A stretch of DNA of 32,603 nt from NCBI GenBank assembly GCA_050012295.1, contig JBEKHL010000015.1:1-32603 (forward strand), read 5' to 3'. A model generated the notes under the pieces. That model worked only from the letters and a program-made list of their open reading frames with translations, was not told the origin of the DNA and did not search any database. This document shows, piece by piece, positions 1 to 8,609 of the stretch. The stretch's first letter is position 1. Each line of letters starts with the position of its first letter. This DNA comes from UBA6186 sp050012295 (GTDB taxonomy: Bacteria > Pseudomonadota > Gammaproteobacteria > UBA6186 > Azoamicaceae). The translations under genes were made by a program, and so were the position numbers.

Positions 1-68
1 ATTTAATTAAATTCTAAAAATTTATTATTAACTATTGCAAATAAAATTAAAAAATGTAGTATTGTATT

Positions 69-1327
69 TTATATGCTAATTAATTTAGCAAATGCGACAG
101 GTCTCCTGAAATTTACCGCTAATTGTGTGCCAAGTTTACCAAATACACTAATAGCACGCGCTGCATGCCCAGAAATGGTTAATCCATTTATAAAATGATC
201 TACAGAATTGTCGTATAAAAATTTTCCATCTCTTGTTTCAAACAAAGTATTTAAAGAAAAATCCAAATCGTCAGTTAAAAATGTTTCTCTTTGTTGAGCA
301 ATATCATGTTCAGTAATTTCAATGGTGGAAATGTTTAAATCTGGAAGCTGGCGATAAACCATTTCTTTGCTGTCTTCTGGATCGTTTGCTATTTCTTCTT
401 TTTTATTTTTTTGCTCGTCCAAATAACTGTAAGTGTATACTTGTTGAGCACAAAAATCGTCTTGCTCAATAAGACGAAATGGAGTTCCAGATAAATCAAG
501 TCTTTTAGAAAACTGGAGATTATCTAATATATATTCTGCTCGTTCTGTACGACTACCATAATGTACTTCATCAAATATAACTAAATCCCAAATCTCTCTT
601 TTGTTTTGCCGTGTTGATCAATTGATAAATCCTGTAAGGAAACGCATAGAACTATCGGACCTGTACATTCTGGAAATTCACCATTAATCTTCAAAGCAGG
701 ATCGTTGGGTCTATCTATTTTTTTCTTAGCTCGTATACCTATCCAATTATTAAAGTCTACATGTTCATTTACCGCGTCAAGCCATTCTCCTATAACATCT
801 GGTTTATATGTTACAATAAGAGTGTTTTGTGAGCCTATAGATTTTGCAAGATGAATACTTGTAAAGCATTTTCCAAACCTCATTTTAGCATTAACTAAAA
901 ATCTATTTCGATGTGTCGATGAGCGGTAAACATCTTCAGAATAGGTATCCAAAAACCATTTTTTAGCTTTTTCAATAGCGTCAATCTGCTCTCTTCTAAG
1001 TTTATGATTTAAAGCTCTATATGTGCCATAGACTATTTCATTATAAGCTCTTTTAACGTCATCGAAAGTTGCATGAAACCATTCTTTGCCAGGACCATCT
1101 TTAACATGTTTAAATCCTTTTCTAATTAATAATGCGTGTATATGTTTATCTTCTTTTCCTGAAGGAAGAGAGCCTAACAAAATAGATTCTGGTGGTTCTG
1201 GGTTTGATGTTCCGAATTGTTCTTTTATTCTCTCTTTGTATCGGCCTAACTTGCAGTGTCCAACTTTGACAAGACCTTTATGCTTATGGGCATCAGTGGT
1301 ATAAGCGTATAACTCAAGCTTTTCCAT
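69..1327 (-). pseudogene. GIY-YIG (T5orf172-like) / SF2 helicase fusion gene, frameshifted and truncated
   Basis: Probably the nuclease-helicase component of a restriction or defence system. The first reading frame (about 248 residues from the ATG at 1327) begins with a GIY-YIG/T5orf172-like domain: YAYTT, then GLVKVGH, a GRYKERI helix and a late KEWF motif, over about residues 1-95. A helicase start follows, with RREQIDAI near 111 and a Walker A-like AKMRFGKC at 147-154. The frame then stops at 581-583. Shifting frame by one base at the T4 run 599-602 restores VIFDEVHYGS (DExH box) and LDLSGTPFR (motif III), and this frame continues to a stop at 69-71. The rebuilt protein would be only about 420 residues and has no visible helicase motifs IV-VI. 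The ATG at 1327 overlaps the upstream stop (TAATG) and has GAGG about 10 bases before it, so it is preferred over the ATG at 1336. A sequencing error remains possible. Confidence 0.75.
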
Positions 1328-2787
1328 TAGGACCATTCCTCAAGTTTTTTCTTTATGTGTTGTTGTTCATTTTTAGTAATATTGAAGTATTTAAAAAGAA
1401 GAACATCTGTCCAAGAATCAGACATGTTCATATACGGAACCCAACCCCAACGGTCTGGAGGCAAGTCTTGAGTTATTTTTCTTAAACCTACAAGATATCT
1501 CGAAAAGTTGGTTTTTAAAAAATTAGCAAACTTTAATGCTTTTTCTTTAGTTTTAAAGACATCAATAACGTTATATGTTTCTGTTGTTATGGTGCCTGGT
1601 TCAACTATAAATATTTGGTTTAATGGAACAGTTGATCTTCTTTTTCCTTTTGCCCCACCAACAGCCTTTGGTACACATACCTTCCACATGTTTACCTTAT
1701 CATGATTTTTTGTAATTTTATCTTTTGAAACATATTTAATTTGTCTTCCTTTTGATAAACATGGAATAACATTGCAAGAATGACCATTTAAATCTTTATT
1801 AATATCAAAATAATTAGTTCCCAACCCAAACGGTTTTCTTGGCCATGCTGTAGTGTCTACAAAAATTCCATTCCATATACTTTTTATCTTTCTTACAATC
1901 GATATTGCCATTGGATCATCAGGAATAATATCAAATTCATTTAGATGCGTAGATACATTGTAATTTTCATCAGAAAAATTTGTAGGCCCAGAGTGGGTTT
2001 TGTCATAATGTATAAAACAAATTCCACCATTTATATCTACAGTTGGAAATATAGAGCTTGCTTTGTTAAAGTAGCGTAGATTAACTAGATGGTTAGTAGT
2101 CATCAAAGTAGTCCTAAAATCGTCTAAACCTTTTCCTCCTGCAAACCATCTTGCTGGTATCACTAAAACAAATTCCAATATTCTATGATCTATTATTAGT
2201 GTTTGTGCGAAATGTTGATATATGTTTTTGGCACTTTTACCAAAACCACCATCAGATTCTTGATATGGCGGATTCCCAACGACTATTATTTTCTTTTTCT
2301 TAGAGGTTGTTGTTATATACTCAAGCATATCATTAAACTCCTTTTCAAATTTATCTTTATCAAGCCGACCATCGATCTCAGATAAGTAATGACCATCTCT
2401 AATAATCCTGGTAAGCTTTTCATCGTGCGAATTAGTATTACCCAAAAATGTTCTAAGACTAAGTCTATGGTGTCGCTCATCTGGCGCCAACGCAAAGTAT
2501 CTATTAGATCCATAAAGTTCTTCTTGAATAGTTTTGACATCAATCATTTTTTTATGTTTGTTAACCTTCGCTAAACATCTAACCAATGCACAAGCAAGCA
2601 GTATTTCACCTGCTTTACAAAATGGATCAAAAAATACAACTTCATCATTAGTTAAAAGATCTTCTCCTAAACAAGAGACTAATTCGACAGCCTTAGCCAT
2701 AAGCATGATTGGCTGATCTCTACCAATCACGTTGCCTAGGATATCAACTACATGTGAACCTGTTGTAACGGATAACCTGGTATTCAT
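1327..2787 (-). CDS. N6-adenine DNA methyltransferase (Eco57I/N6_Mtase type)
   Basis: This 486-residue protein is predicted to transfer a methyl group from S-adenosylmethionine to adenine N6 in a DNA recognition site. Motif I is a variant FFDPFCKAGE at 52-61, and the catalytic motif IV is GNPPYQE with NPPY at 172-175. A hydrophobic LEFVLVIPARWF segment follows, as is common in this family. The C-terminal half, with RKPFGLGTNYF and WGWVPY, probably recognises the target sequence, but this is inferred from the family layout. The start overlaps the stop of the upstream methyltransferase-like gene in an ATGA (2784-2787), and its own stop overlaps the helicase start, so the three genes were probably co-translated. 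With the helicase partner broken, this may now act as an orphan methylase. The family is confident; the specificity is unknown. Confidence 0.8.
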   Translation of the reverse strand: MNTRLSVTTGSHVVDILGNVIGRDQPIMLMAKAVELVSCLGEDLLTNDEVVFFDPFCKAGEILLACALVRCLAKVNKHKKMIDVKTIQEELYGSNRYFALAPDERHHRLSLRTFLGNTNSHDEKLTRIIRDGHYLSEIDGRLDKDKFEKEFNDMLEYITTTSKKKKIIVVGNPPYQESDGGFGKSAKNIYQHFAQTLIIDHRILEFVLVIPARWFAGGKGLDDFRTTLMTTNHLVNLRYFNKASSIFPTVDINGGICFIHYDKTHSGPTNFSDENYNVSTHLNEFDIIPDDPMAISIVRKIKSIWNGIFVDTTAWPRKPFGLGTNYFDINKDLNGHSCNVIPCLSKGRQIKYVSKDKITKNHDKVNMWKVCVPKAVGGAKGKRRSTVPLNQIFIVEPGTITTETYNVIDVFKTKEKALKFANFLKTNFSRYLVGLRKITQDLPPDRWGWVPYMNMSDSWTDVLLFKYFNITKNEQQHIKKKLEEWS

Positions 2788-3578
2788 AATTGTCTCAGCT
2801 GAATTTTACTGTTACCTTTTCGTATACCAGAAGTGAGTTTGCTTTGTTCAAATAGATCCTTTGCAAATTCAAATTCATCGAAACCATTTAACTTATCAGC
2901 CAGAATTTTATTAACAAAATTAATTGCACGCTTATAAATAATGGGTATGGAATTTTTAGTTAAGCAATTATTAAAATATTTAATCCAACATAATTCGTAA
3001 TTAATAGGCTTATGCCCGTGTTTCTTAAACCACTTGCCACCTAACTTTGTTTTAGTTGCATTTTTCTCTGCAGTATCACTATCACTTAAGGCAGAGAGTG
3101 TTTCATTTTCATGAATACACCACTTAATTGCGCATAATAGGTGAGCTATAAAGTCTTGTTCTTGTTGTATGATTTTATATTCATTCTCAATACCAAGTTT
3201 TTTCTTTAAAAATTCGAATGTAGCTTTTATAACGCGCGATTGGCAATGAGTAACATTGTTAGGATCAATATCAATTGCCCATAAGGTATTAATTGCGTTA
3301 GCAATGGCATGAAATGTAGCTTTTCGAACCCCCATAGAAAGAGATTTTTTATAAATAGCTTCTAATCTTTTTTTGTAAATTTGAATGACAATATTCCCAT
3401 GACCACAACTTGGTTCAAAAAAAATTACATTCTCATCAAACCAAATACTTTTGTTATCTTTATACAAAAGGTTTAACATATCTTCAACGTATACTTCAGG
3501 AGTAAACACCTCTCCTAAAATTTTGATACGGTTTTTACTTCGATGAGATAATTCATCTACGCCTATAAGATTGTACAT
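2784..3578 (-). CDS. SAM-dependent methyltransferase-like protein, lacks NPPY
   Basis: This 264-residue protein has the front half of an N6-adenine methyltransferase. LGEVFTPEVYVEDML at 21-35 matches the motif X region, FFEPSCGHGN at 53-62 is a good SAM-binding motif I, and AIDIDPNN at 101-108 fits motif II. No catalytic NPPY/DPPY appears in the remaining 150 residues, which contain a Lys/Trp-rich stretch (GGKWFKKHGHKPINYELCW). It could be a partner subunit for the complete methyltransferase translated from the overlapping next gene, or a decayed copy. AAGG about 8 bases before the ATG supports the start. It is the first gene of the three-gene cluster, and 162 bases separate it from the DUF2779 gene upstream. 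Confidence 0.65.
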   Translation of the reverse strand: MYNLIGVDELSHRSKNRIKILGEVFTPEVYVEDMLNLLYKDNKSIWFDENVIFFEPSCGHGNIVIQIYKKRLEAIYKKSLSMGVRKATFHAIANAINTLWAIDIDPNNVTHCQSRVIKATFEFLKKKLGIENEYKIIQQEQDFIAHLLCAIKWCIHENETLSALSDSDTAEKNATKTKLGGKWFKKHGHKPINYELCWIKYFNNCLTKNSIPIIYKRAINFVNKILADKLNGFDEFEFAKDLFEQSKLTSGIRKGNSKIQLRQL

Positions 3579-3740
3579 ACATGTACCTTGCTATAAAGTG
3601 TTGGTTGTTATCTTTATCGGCATGGTTAGGTGTTTTTGAAAGGCATACTATTAATAGAGCTTCGATCAATAGTGATAGTAGGTTTTGTATGTAGGGCATG
3701 GCAATTTAGTTTTTTGTATGCGTAATTCTACTGTTCTATA

Positions 3741-5699
3741 CTAAAACAATTGCTCTAAAAAATATTCATACAGTAAAACCATAGCAAAAGTGTCGAGTTC
3801 ACAGTATTTTAGCAACCCTACGCGAAGTTTTTGCCGTTCTAACTCAGACATTTCTGTAAACTGTAGTTTAGCATAGGCGGTCATGGCTGCACCTCCTTCA
3901 GAAATTTCGTCTTCATCGAACAGGAGATCTAATTTTTCTGCTGAAATATCATCAAATAACTTTGGTAGTAACTGGTATGGATCTTGGACATTACCGTTTT
4001 GATCGTATTGAATTAACGCCCAATTTTGAAAATTTAAACTTTTAATCCCGTTCTTTGAACCATAAATAGGTGACTTATATTTATCCTGAAGATTTTTAGA
4101 ATCATGAAGTATGGTAGGCAATACGCATTTTAAACTATTAGAATCTTTCATGAGTGGGTGATAAAAATAATTAATTACTAAAGTATATAAATCCACCATG
4201 TTGCGCTCTCCGAGCCACTGCTTGTCTTTTTTAGTTATCGTTTGGATCCAATTTATTAAACTGTTTTTATCTGGCTCATTAGAGTTGTGTAGTTGTTTTA
4301 ATATATCGCACAACACAGTATTTTCATGATTAGAATACCTAAAGATAGTTCCATTGTCTTGTTCTAGTTGCTTTTTAAGGTTACGCACAAAATTAAAGTT
4401 AGGAAAATGTCCTGGGATGTCATCAAGGTACTGTCCTGCATGTTCAATTTTTCCGTTTTCGTCAACCATATGATGAGAAAATTGAAAAGCGATCTGTTCA
4501 TATGGTTTTCTTCCAATATTAAATGGAAGAGCTACCCTAGAAGTTTCAAAATCAATAAAATGAAGTGGATATATCCAGGTTTCTATTTCTTTAGAAGCAT
4601 TGATTTTATCGAAGTACTTTTCGTTTTTTGTAAACAAATCAACTTGTAGCCATTGTCTTTGTGATCTGGTAAGAGCGTGCTCGGGTTTTTCTTTGATATT
4701 AAAATCATTTTCTGTTAATTCCTTCATTAAGGTTCTACCAGTGCTTAGAACCGTATCGGATTTTGCAGAATAATACCATACGTCAAAAACAAATGGCTCA
4801 TCTAATACATCATTGGGAAGTTTTTCAGACCAACATTCTTTAAAACCACTTTTAAGCGGAAGAATGGTGGTACATCTAAATTCACATTTTTTACATTTTG
4901 AATCAAGTCTGGGATCTAATTTTTGATCATTTTTCAACCCATTAGCTAGATCTAATATTTTTCTCTCGAATGATAATTGATCCCACCAATTAATTTTTTT
5001 TGTGTCTTCAAGATCACTTTCAATTATATAATCAACCGCTTTCGAAGAATCAATTTCTATAAGGATCTTTTGTCCAACGGTATTTATATTCGTGTTAGGC
5101 GTTGTTATAATTTTTATTTTTTCGTTTGTATGGTTCAATATAAATTTTTGATTTAAACCATCAACAGTTGCTATAGAATTTTTATCAATTAAATACAAAA
5201 AAGGTTTAAATGAAAGATCTGGTCGTGATTTTCTGCAAACATAAGTTTGATAAGCAATATCATATAAATATTTTTTCCAGTTGCTAAGCAATTTAGTTTG
5301 AGTTCTCTTATCAAAAAAACTGTCTTTACTGGAATCGTAAGACTTAGCTTTAACTTCTAAAAGATCTACATTATTACCATCTTTTCTTAAAATATCGACA
5401 CGTACTAATAGATTGTCATTAATAAAGGTTGCCTCAAAGATCGTAACCTTCGTTTGTTTAAGAAGCTCGTTAGTTTTAATTAGAGCATCATTTGGATAAA
5501 GCCCAGACAGATCAATCCCATCTGAGTGATAAATTTTAGCTAGAGCGCCTACCTGGAATCCACCTTCAGCTAACGCCTTAATAAAAGAATCTTCGGTCAG
5601 TTCATTTTGATATGTTTCTGGGTGGGTATGATAATAAAGCTTCCTAGGACATTGTAAGCCTATCATAGCAAGAGATTTAGTAAGGTTTTTATTTTGCAT
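3741..5699 (-). CDS. DUF2779 protein: Cas4-like Fe-S nuclease domain plus DEDD-type exonuclease-like domain
   Basis: This 652-residue protein appears to carry two nuclease folds. The N-terminal part resembles Cas4/RecB-type PD-(D/E)XK enzymes: a CPRKLYY motif with Cys17, VDIL with Asp102, then LLEVKAK with Glu115 and Lys117. A cysteine cluster at 269, 272, 276 and 289 together with Cys17 could hold an iron-sulphur cluster. The DUF2779 part starts at HFIDFETSR (Asp383, Glu385) and ends with KYCELDTFAM (Asp636), a layout like DEDD/RNase H-fold exonucleases. A DNA-processing or defence role is inferred from these motifs and from the methyltransferase genes just downstream on the same strand. AGGA about 7 bases before the ATG supports the start, and a 10-bp dyad lies directly before that site. 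The frame is intact, unlike the helicase gene. Confidence 0.75.
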   Translation of the reverse strand: MQNKNLTKSLAMIGLQCPRKLYYHTHPETYQNELTEDSFIKALAEGGFQVGALAKIYHSDGIDLSGLYPNDALIKTNELLKQTKVTIFEATFINDNLLVRVDILRKDGNNVDLLEVKAKSYDSSKDSFFDKRTQTKLLSNWKKYLYDIAYQTYVCRKSRPDLSFKPFLYLIDKNSIATVDGLNQKFILNHTNEKIKIITTPNTNINTVGQKILIEIDSSKAVDYIIESDLEDTKKINWWDQLSFERKILDLANGLKNDQKLDPRLDSKCKKCEFRCTTILPLKSGFKECWSEKLPNDVLDEPFVFDVWYYSAKSDTVLSTGRTLMKELTENDFNIKEKPEHALTRSQRQWLQVDLFTKNEKYFDKINASKEIETWIYPLHFIDFETSRVALPFNIGRKPYEQIAFQFSHHMVDENGKIEHAGQYLDDIPGHFPNFNFVRNLKKQLEQDNGTIFRYSNHENTVLCDILKQLHNSNEPDKNSLINWIQTITKKDKQWLGERNMVDLYTLVINYFYHPLMKDSNSLKCVLPTILHDSKNLQDKYKSPIYGSKNGIKSLNFQNWALIQYDQNGNVQDPYQLLPKLFDDISAEKLDLLFDEDEISEGGAAMTAYAKLQFTEMSELERQKLRVGLLKYCELDTFAMVLLYEYFLEQLF

Positions 5700-5710
5700 G
5701 TTTATTCCTA

Positions 5711-5735
5711 AGGTTAATTTCTAAAAAATTAACCT
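5711..5735. repeat. 10-bp perfect dyad before the DUF2779 gene
   Basis: AGGTTAATTT at 5711-5720 is exactly complementary to AAATTAACCT at 5726-5735, with a 5-base centre. It begins 12 bases upstream of the DUF2779 start codon (5699) and just before its ribosome-binding site. It could be an operator for a repressor or a hairpin in the mRNA leader. Nothing else recognisable was seen in 5736-5916. Confidence 0.6.
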
Positions 5736-5916
5736 CAATGTTTATATTAGCCTAAGCAATAAGTTAGTTCATACTGAAAATTATATTTAATTGAATAAAG
5801 AGATAGTATCGATTTTTAATGGATTTTGTTGGGATGTAGCAACCATGTAAACAAGAACTGACATATGTTATATAGTTTTTATAGGTATGTAGCTAAGAGG
5901 TGGGTTAAATGTTTAT

Positions 5917-6300
5917 TTATTGTAATAGTTTTAGCATTTCTTCGTGATAATTATTTAGCGTATGGTTACCTTCTCCTATAAGATGCATGAAGTTTTTTAA
6001 TTCAGAAATACTTAATTCTTGCCCAGATAATAAATTTATAATCTTTTTAGCTATCTGTTCTTTAGTTAATCCACCCAGCTCTGGAATAACAATTTTAATT
6101 GGATCTTCTTTTGCTTTTGGTATTAATCGTTCAATACATAAACCAAGCGCGCGCGTATCGCCATTTAATGCTAATTCTACAGTTTTATTAATTAAAATTT
6201 CTGCGTGAGGTTCTAATAGCTTTATTAACTTAGTGTATTTATTTAGTGATCCTTTGTTTCTGCCTTTTGGATTGCCACTTTGGCCTGGTTGAAATTTCAT
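5917..6300 (-). CDS. DUF5681 domain protein
   Basis: This 127-residue protein begins MKFQPGQSGNPKGRNKGS, the hallmark of DUF5681 proteins, which are common in prophages and other mobile elements and have no settled biochemical role. The basic N-terminus suggests nucleic-acid binding; the rest looks helical (LIKLLEPHAEILINKTVELAL and a C-terminal LISELKNF-like region). The ATG at 6300 is chosen over the one at 6318 because GGAG lies about 8 bases before it and because the family normally starts directly at this motif. It lies between the TOPRIM/ATPase gene and the DUF2779 gene, and its upstream region carries the GTGTACTT sites, which may control it. Confidence 0.75.
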   Translation of the reverse strand: MKFQPGQSGNPKGRNKGSLNKYTKLIKLLEPHAEILINKTVELALNGDTRALGLCIERLIPKAKEDPIKIVIPELGGLTKEQIAKKIINLLSGQELSISELKNFMHLIGEGNHTLNNYHEEMLKLLQ

Positions 6301-6359
6301 TATAAATATCTCCTGCAAATAACCTGTTGTTTACAGATTAAAAAATTATAAGCTAATTA

Positions 6360-6516
6360 AAGTACACAAAGAGCACAACAATCACTAATGCTAATATTAT
6401 ACATGGTTAACAAGCGTGTACTTTAAGTGTACTTAATAATAGGTAACATCATGTTAACTTTATTTGTAACATATTGAAAAATATATATTAAAAAATATAG
6501 TGTACTTTGTGCACTT
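6360..6516. promoter_or_regulatory. Clustered GTGTACTT sites (operator or iteron-like)
   Basis: The octamer GTGTACTT occurs at 6416-6423, 6427-6434 and 6500-6507, with a one-mismatch copy GTGCACTT at 6509-6516. Its exact complement AAGTACAC is at 6360-6367, and a related AAGAGCAC at 6369-6376. The 17-base blocks 6360-6376 and 6500-6516 match as inverted copies at 14 of 17 positions. The cluster fills the gap between the DUF5681 and TOPRIM/ATPase genes. It could bind an island-encoded regulator such as the AlpA-like protein, or be part of a replication origin; the sequence alone does not decide. Confidence 0.55.
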
Positions 6517-6535
6517 CTATTACTAATATTAATTG

Positions 6536-8587
6536 TTAATTTAGTAATTCTGGCATGGCATTTATTTCTATTAATTTACCTCTGTTACTGCGACAAGGAT
6601 CAAAATATATTCTAAGACCAAGTTTCTGTAACGTAGATGAATAATCTTTTAGAAGTCGTGCAAAAGCGTGTCCAGATGTTGGCCAATCATATGACAGTTT
6701 ACGCCTAAGGTTGCTTAACTGGTCTAAAAGCTCAGAAAATGTGCCTTTAAAATATCTTTCACGAACAATAAAGTTGATTAAAGTTTCGAATATTGGATGT
6801 AATTCTAGGCTATTTAATAGATTGCTTTGTGAATTGCTTTGTAATGATTTTATAAATGTTTCTTGTTCTAAATTTAAGACACGTTCCAGAGCCGTACCTA
6901 GTAAAGCAAAGTCTGCTAATCTAGGTTTTTCGGTAAGTTGTATTTCTGGTAAAACTTTTAAAACTGATACATATAAATCATACAATCCGCCTAAAATATA
7001 TGGATAATCTTGTATAAATTCATGCTGCAATTGAGTACCAGTTTTACGTTCATGATCTGGGATTTCTGGTAATTCAATAACTATACTACGACTTATCAAA
7101 TCTCTTGCAGTAACAATATTATTAATACTGTTCATAATTACTGGTCTTTTTATTTCTACTAATAGCTCTTCTCGGTTTTTGTAAAGCATGCGCTTTCCTA
7201 TACCGCCTCCCGTAGCTAAATTACAAAAATCGTCTTGGTTCAGTCTACTAAGCGCACTCATATTATTGTATGAAATAATATGACTATTAGCTGCGGCAAC
7301 CATAATATCATCCATATTTCTAGGAGCACCCCTTAAATTTACTAGGCTTGGGTCAATCAAATTGCACAAAAACTCCTGGGTTGTGCTTTTAGCTGAACCA
7401 TAAGCACCATAGAGTACAAGTATAGGAAAATCTGTATTAGGCCTTAAGCATTCCAGGAGCCAAGCTACGATTAATATCCTTGTGTATTTAGGAATATTAA
7501 TATATTTCCAAAGAAGATCTATGTTTCCTCCTGTTAATGGTGTCGGAAGAGGCTTCATGTTATTGCCTTTTACAAATTTTATTGGAGATATATTTAATAT
7601 ATCCCATGCTTGCTGAGATACTGTAACCACTTGACCATATTCATTTGCTAAATTTATATAGATTTCTTCATTTAAAATGCCAACCCTTGTAAAAACCCGA
7701 TGACAAACTCCTTCGTATAGGGCTTTGCCATGCATGGTTGATATAGCTGCATCTTTAGTTTGACTGGAGATTGTTTCGCTATATGCGTTCCAATAGATAT
7801 GTGAAAGCCAGTTGCTAAATTGTTCGCTATCTAGCCGCAATACCTCATTGCGATCTTGTTCATTGATGGATGCATAAGTAACTTTTTGTTCATCGTGGAA
7901 AAAATCTAGATTTTTTACTAGCTCTAATAATAAACCAGCTTTCGTATTGGCTATACATAATTCTTTTTCTAACTCGCAGTTAGTTGCAGGTAAAGCAATA
8001 ATATCTGCTGATGTAGCATCAGGATTTTGTTGATACCATTGTATACAATCTTCTTGATCGTTCAGATTCAAAGTTTTGACATTAATTATCGATACTTTAG
8101 AGGCTAAATGTAGTAGTATGTTTGCTATGTCTTGTGCATATTTTTCGCCTTGTGCATCTGAATCAGGCCAAATTCTTATTTCTTTACCAGATAAAACAGA
8201 CCAATCTGCACTTAATGCGCTGTTACAGCTACCAGAAGTTGTTGCCAATAAGCCTAGATCTATTAATAAATCGGCACAAGCTTCTCCTTCAACAACATGA
8301 ATAATGTCAGTAGTTTTTATTATCTCTGGTAATTTATATAGAGGTTTTTTACCTTTCAGATAATTTGGCTCTCGTAGCTCGTAATAATTTGCTGCATTAA
8401 TGTGCATAGGCAAAATTTTTTTACTGCTGTCATTTTGGTTTATCATTCTTATTTTACAATATTCAATTTTACCATGCATGTCTTCATAAAAGTGAATTTT
8501 AGTTATTTTATACCCTCTTTCTAACAAGTATAATGTTAATTTATTTGCAGCTTGTTCCCACGTATATTTGTTTGCATATAATTTCAT
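6536..8587 (-). CDS. TOPRIM/ATPase replication protein (primase-helicase-like)
   Basis: This 683-residue protein resembles the primase-helicases of phages and integrated elements. A TOPRIM domain shows VVEGEACAD at about 98-106 (catalytic EGE) and WPDSDAQG with DSD at about 142-144. A C-terminal P-loop ATPase has YGAYGSAKST near 393-402, followed by NLATGGG and RPVIMNSINNIVTARDLISRS, typical of the element-borne ATPases seen with such primases. The usual Walker B acidic residue seems replaced, in IISYNNMS. The ATG at 8587 is chosen because GGAGG sits 6 bases before it; the frame is open 30 codons further up, but that part reads as a shadow of the zinc-finger gene. The zinc-binding domain is encoded separately just upstream, overlapping in an ATGA if one lost base is restored. 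Confidence 0.75.
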   Translation of the reverse strand: MKLYANKYTWEQAANKLTLYLLERGYKITKIHFYEDMHGKIEYCKIRMINQNDSSKKILPMHINAANYYELREPNYLKGKKPLYKLPEIIKTTDIIHVVEGEACADLLIDLGLLATTSGSCNSALSADWSVLSGKEIRIWPDSDAQGEKYAQDIANILLHLASKVSIINVKTLNLNDQEDCIQWYQQNPDATSADIIALPATNCELEKELCIANTKAGLLLELVKNLDFFHDEQKVTYASINEQDRNEVLRLDSEQFSNWLSHIYWNAYSETISSQTKDAAISTMHGKALYEGVCHRVFTRVGILNEEIYINLANEYGQVVTVSQQAWDILNISPIKFVKGNNMKPLPTPLTGGNIDLLWKYINIPKYTRILIVAWLLECLRPNTDFPILVLYGAYGSAKSTTQEFLCNLIDPSLVNLRGAPRNMDDIMVAAANSHIISYNNMSALSRLNQDDFCNLATGGGIGKRMLYKNREELLVEIKRPVIMNSINNIVTARDLISRSIVIELPEIPDHERKTGTQLQHEFIQDYPYILGGLYDLYVSVLKVLPEIQLTEKPRLADFALLGTALERVLNLEQETFIKSLQSNSQSNLLNSLELHPIFETLINFIVRERYFKGTFSELLDQLSNLRRKLSYDWPTSGHAFARLLKDYSSTLQKLGLRIYFDPCRSNRGKLIEINAMPELLN

Positions 8588-8609
8588 ATAATACCTCCAT
8601 GTAAAATTG

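Noticed and set aside
581..620. Programmed ribosomal frameshift in the helicase gene
   Set aside because: The run is only four A with no clear slippery heptamer, and the gene is also truncated at its 3' end, so decay or sequencing error is simpler.
1086..8304. Short plus-strand open frames opposite the island genes
   Set aside because: They lie wholly within the better-supported minus-strand genes, lack recognisable domains and have no convincing ribosome-binding sites.
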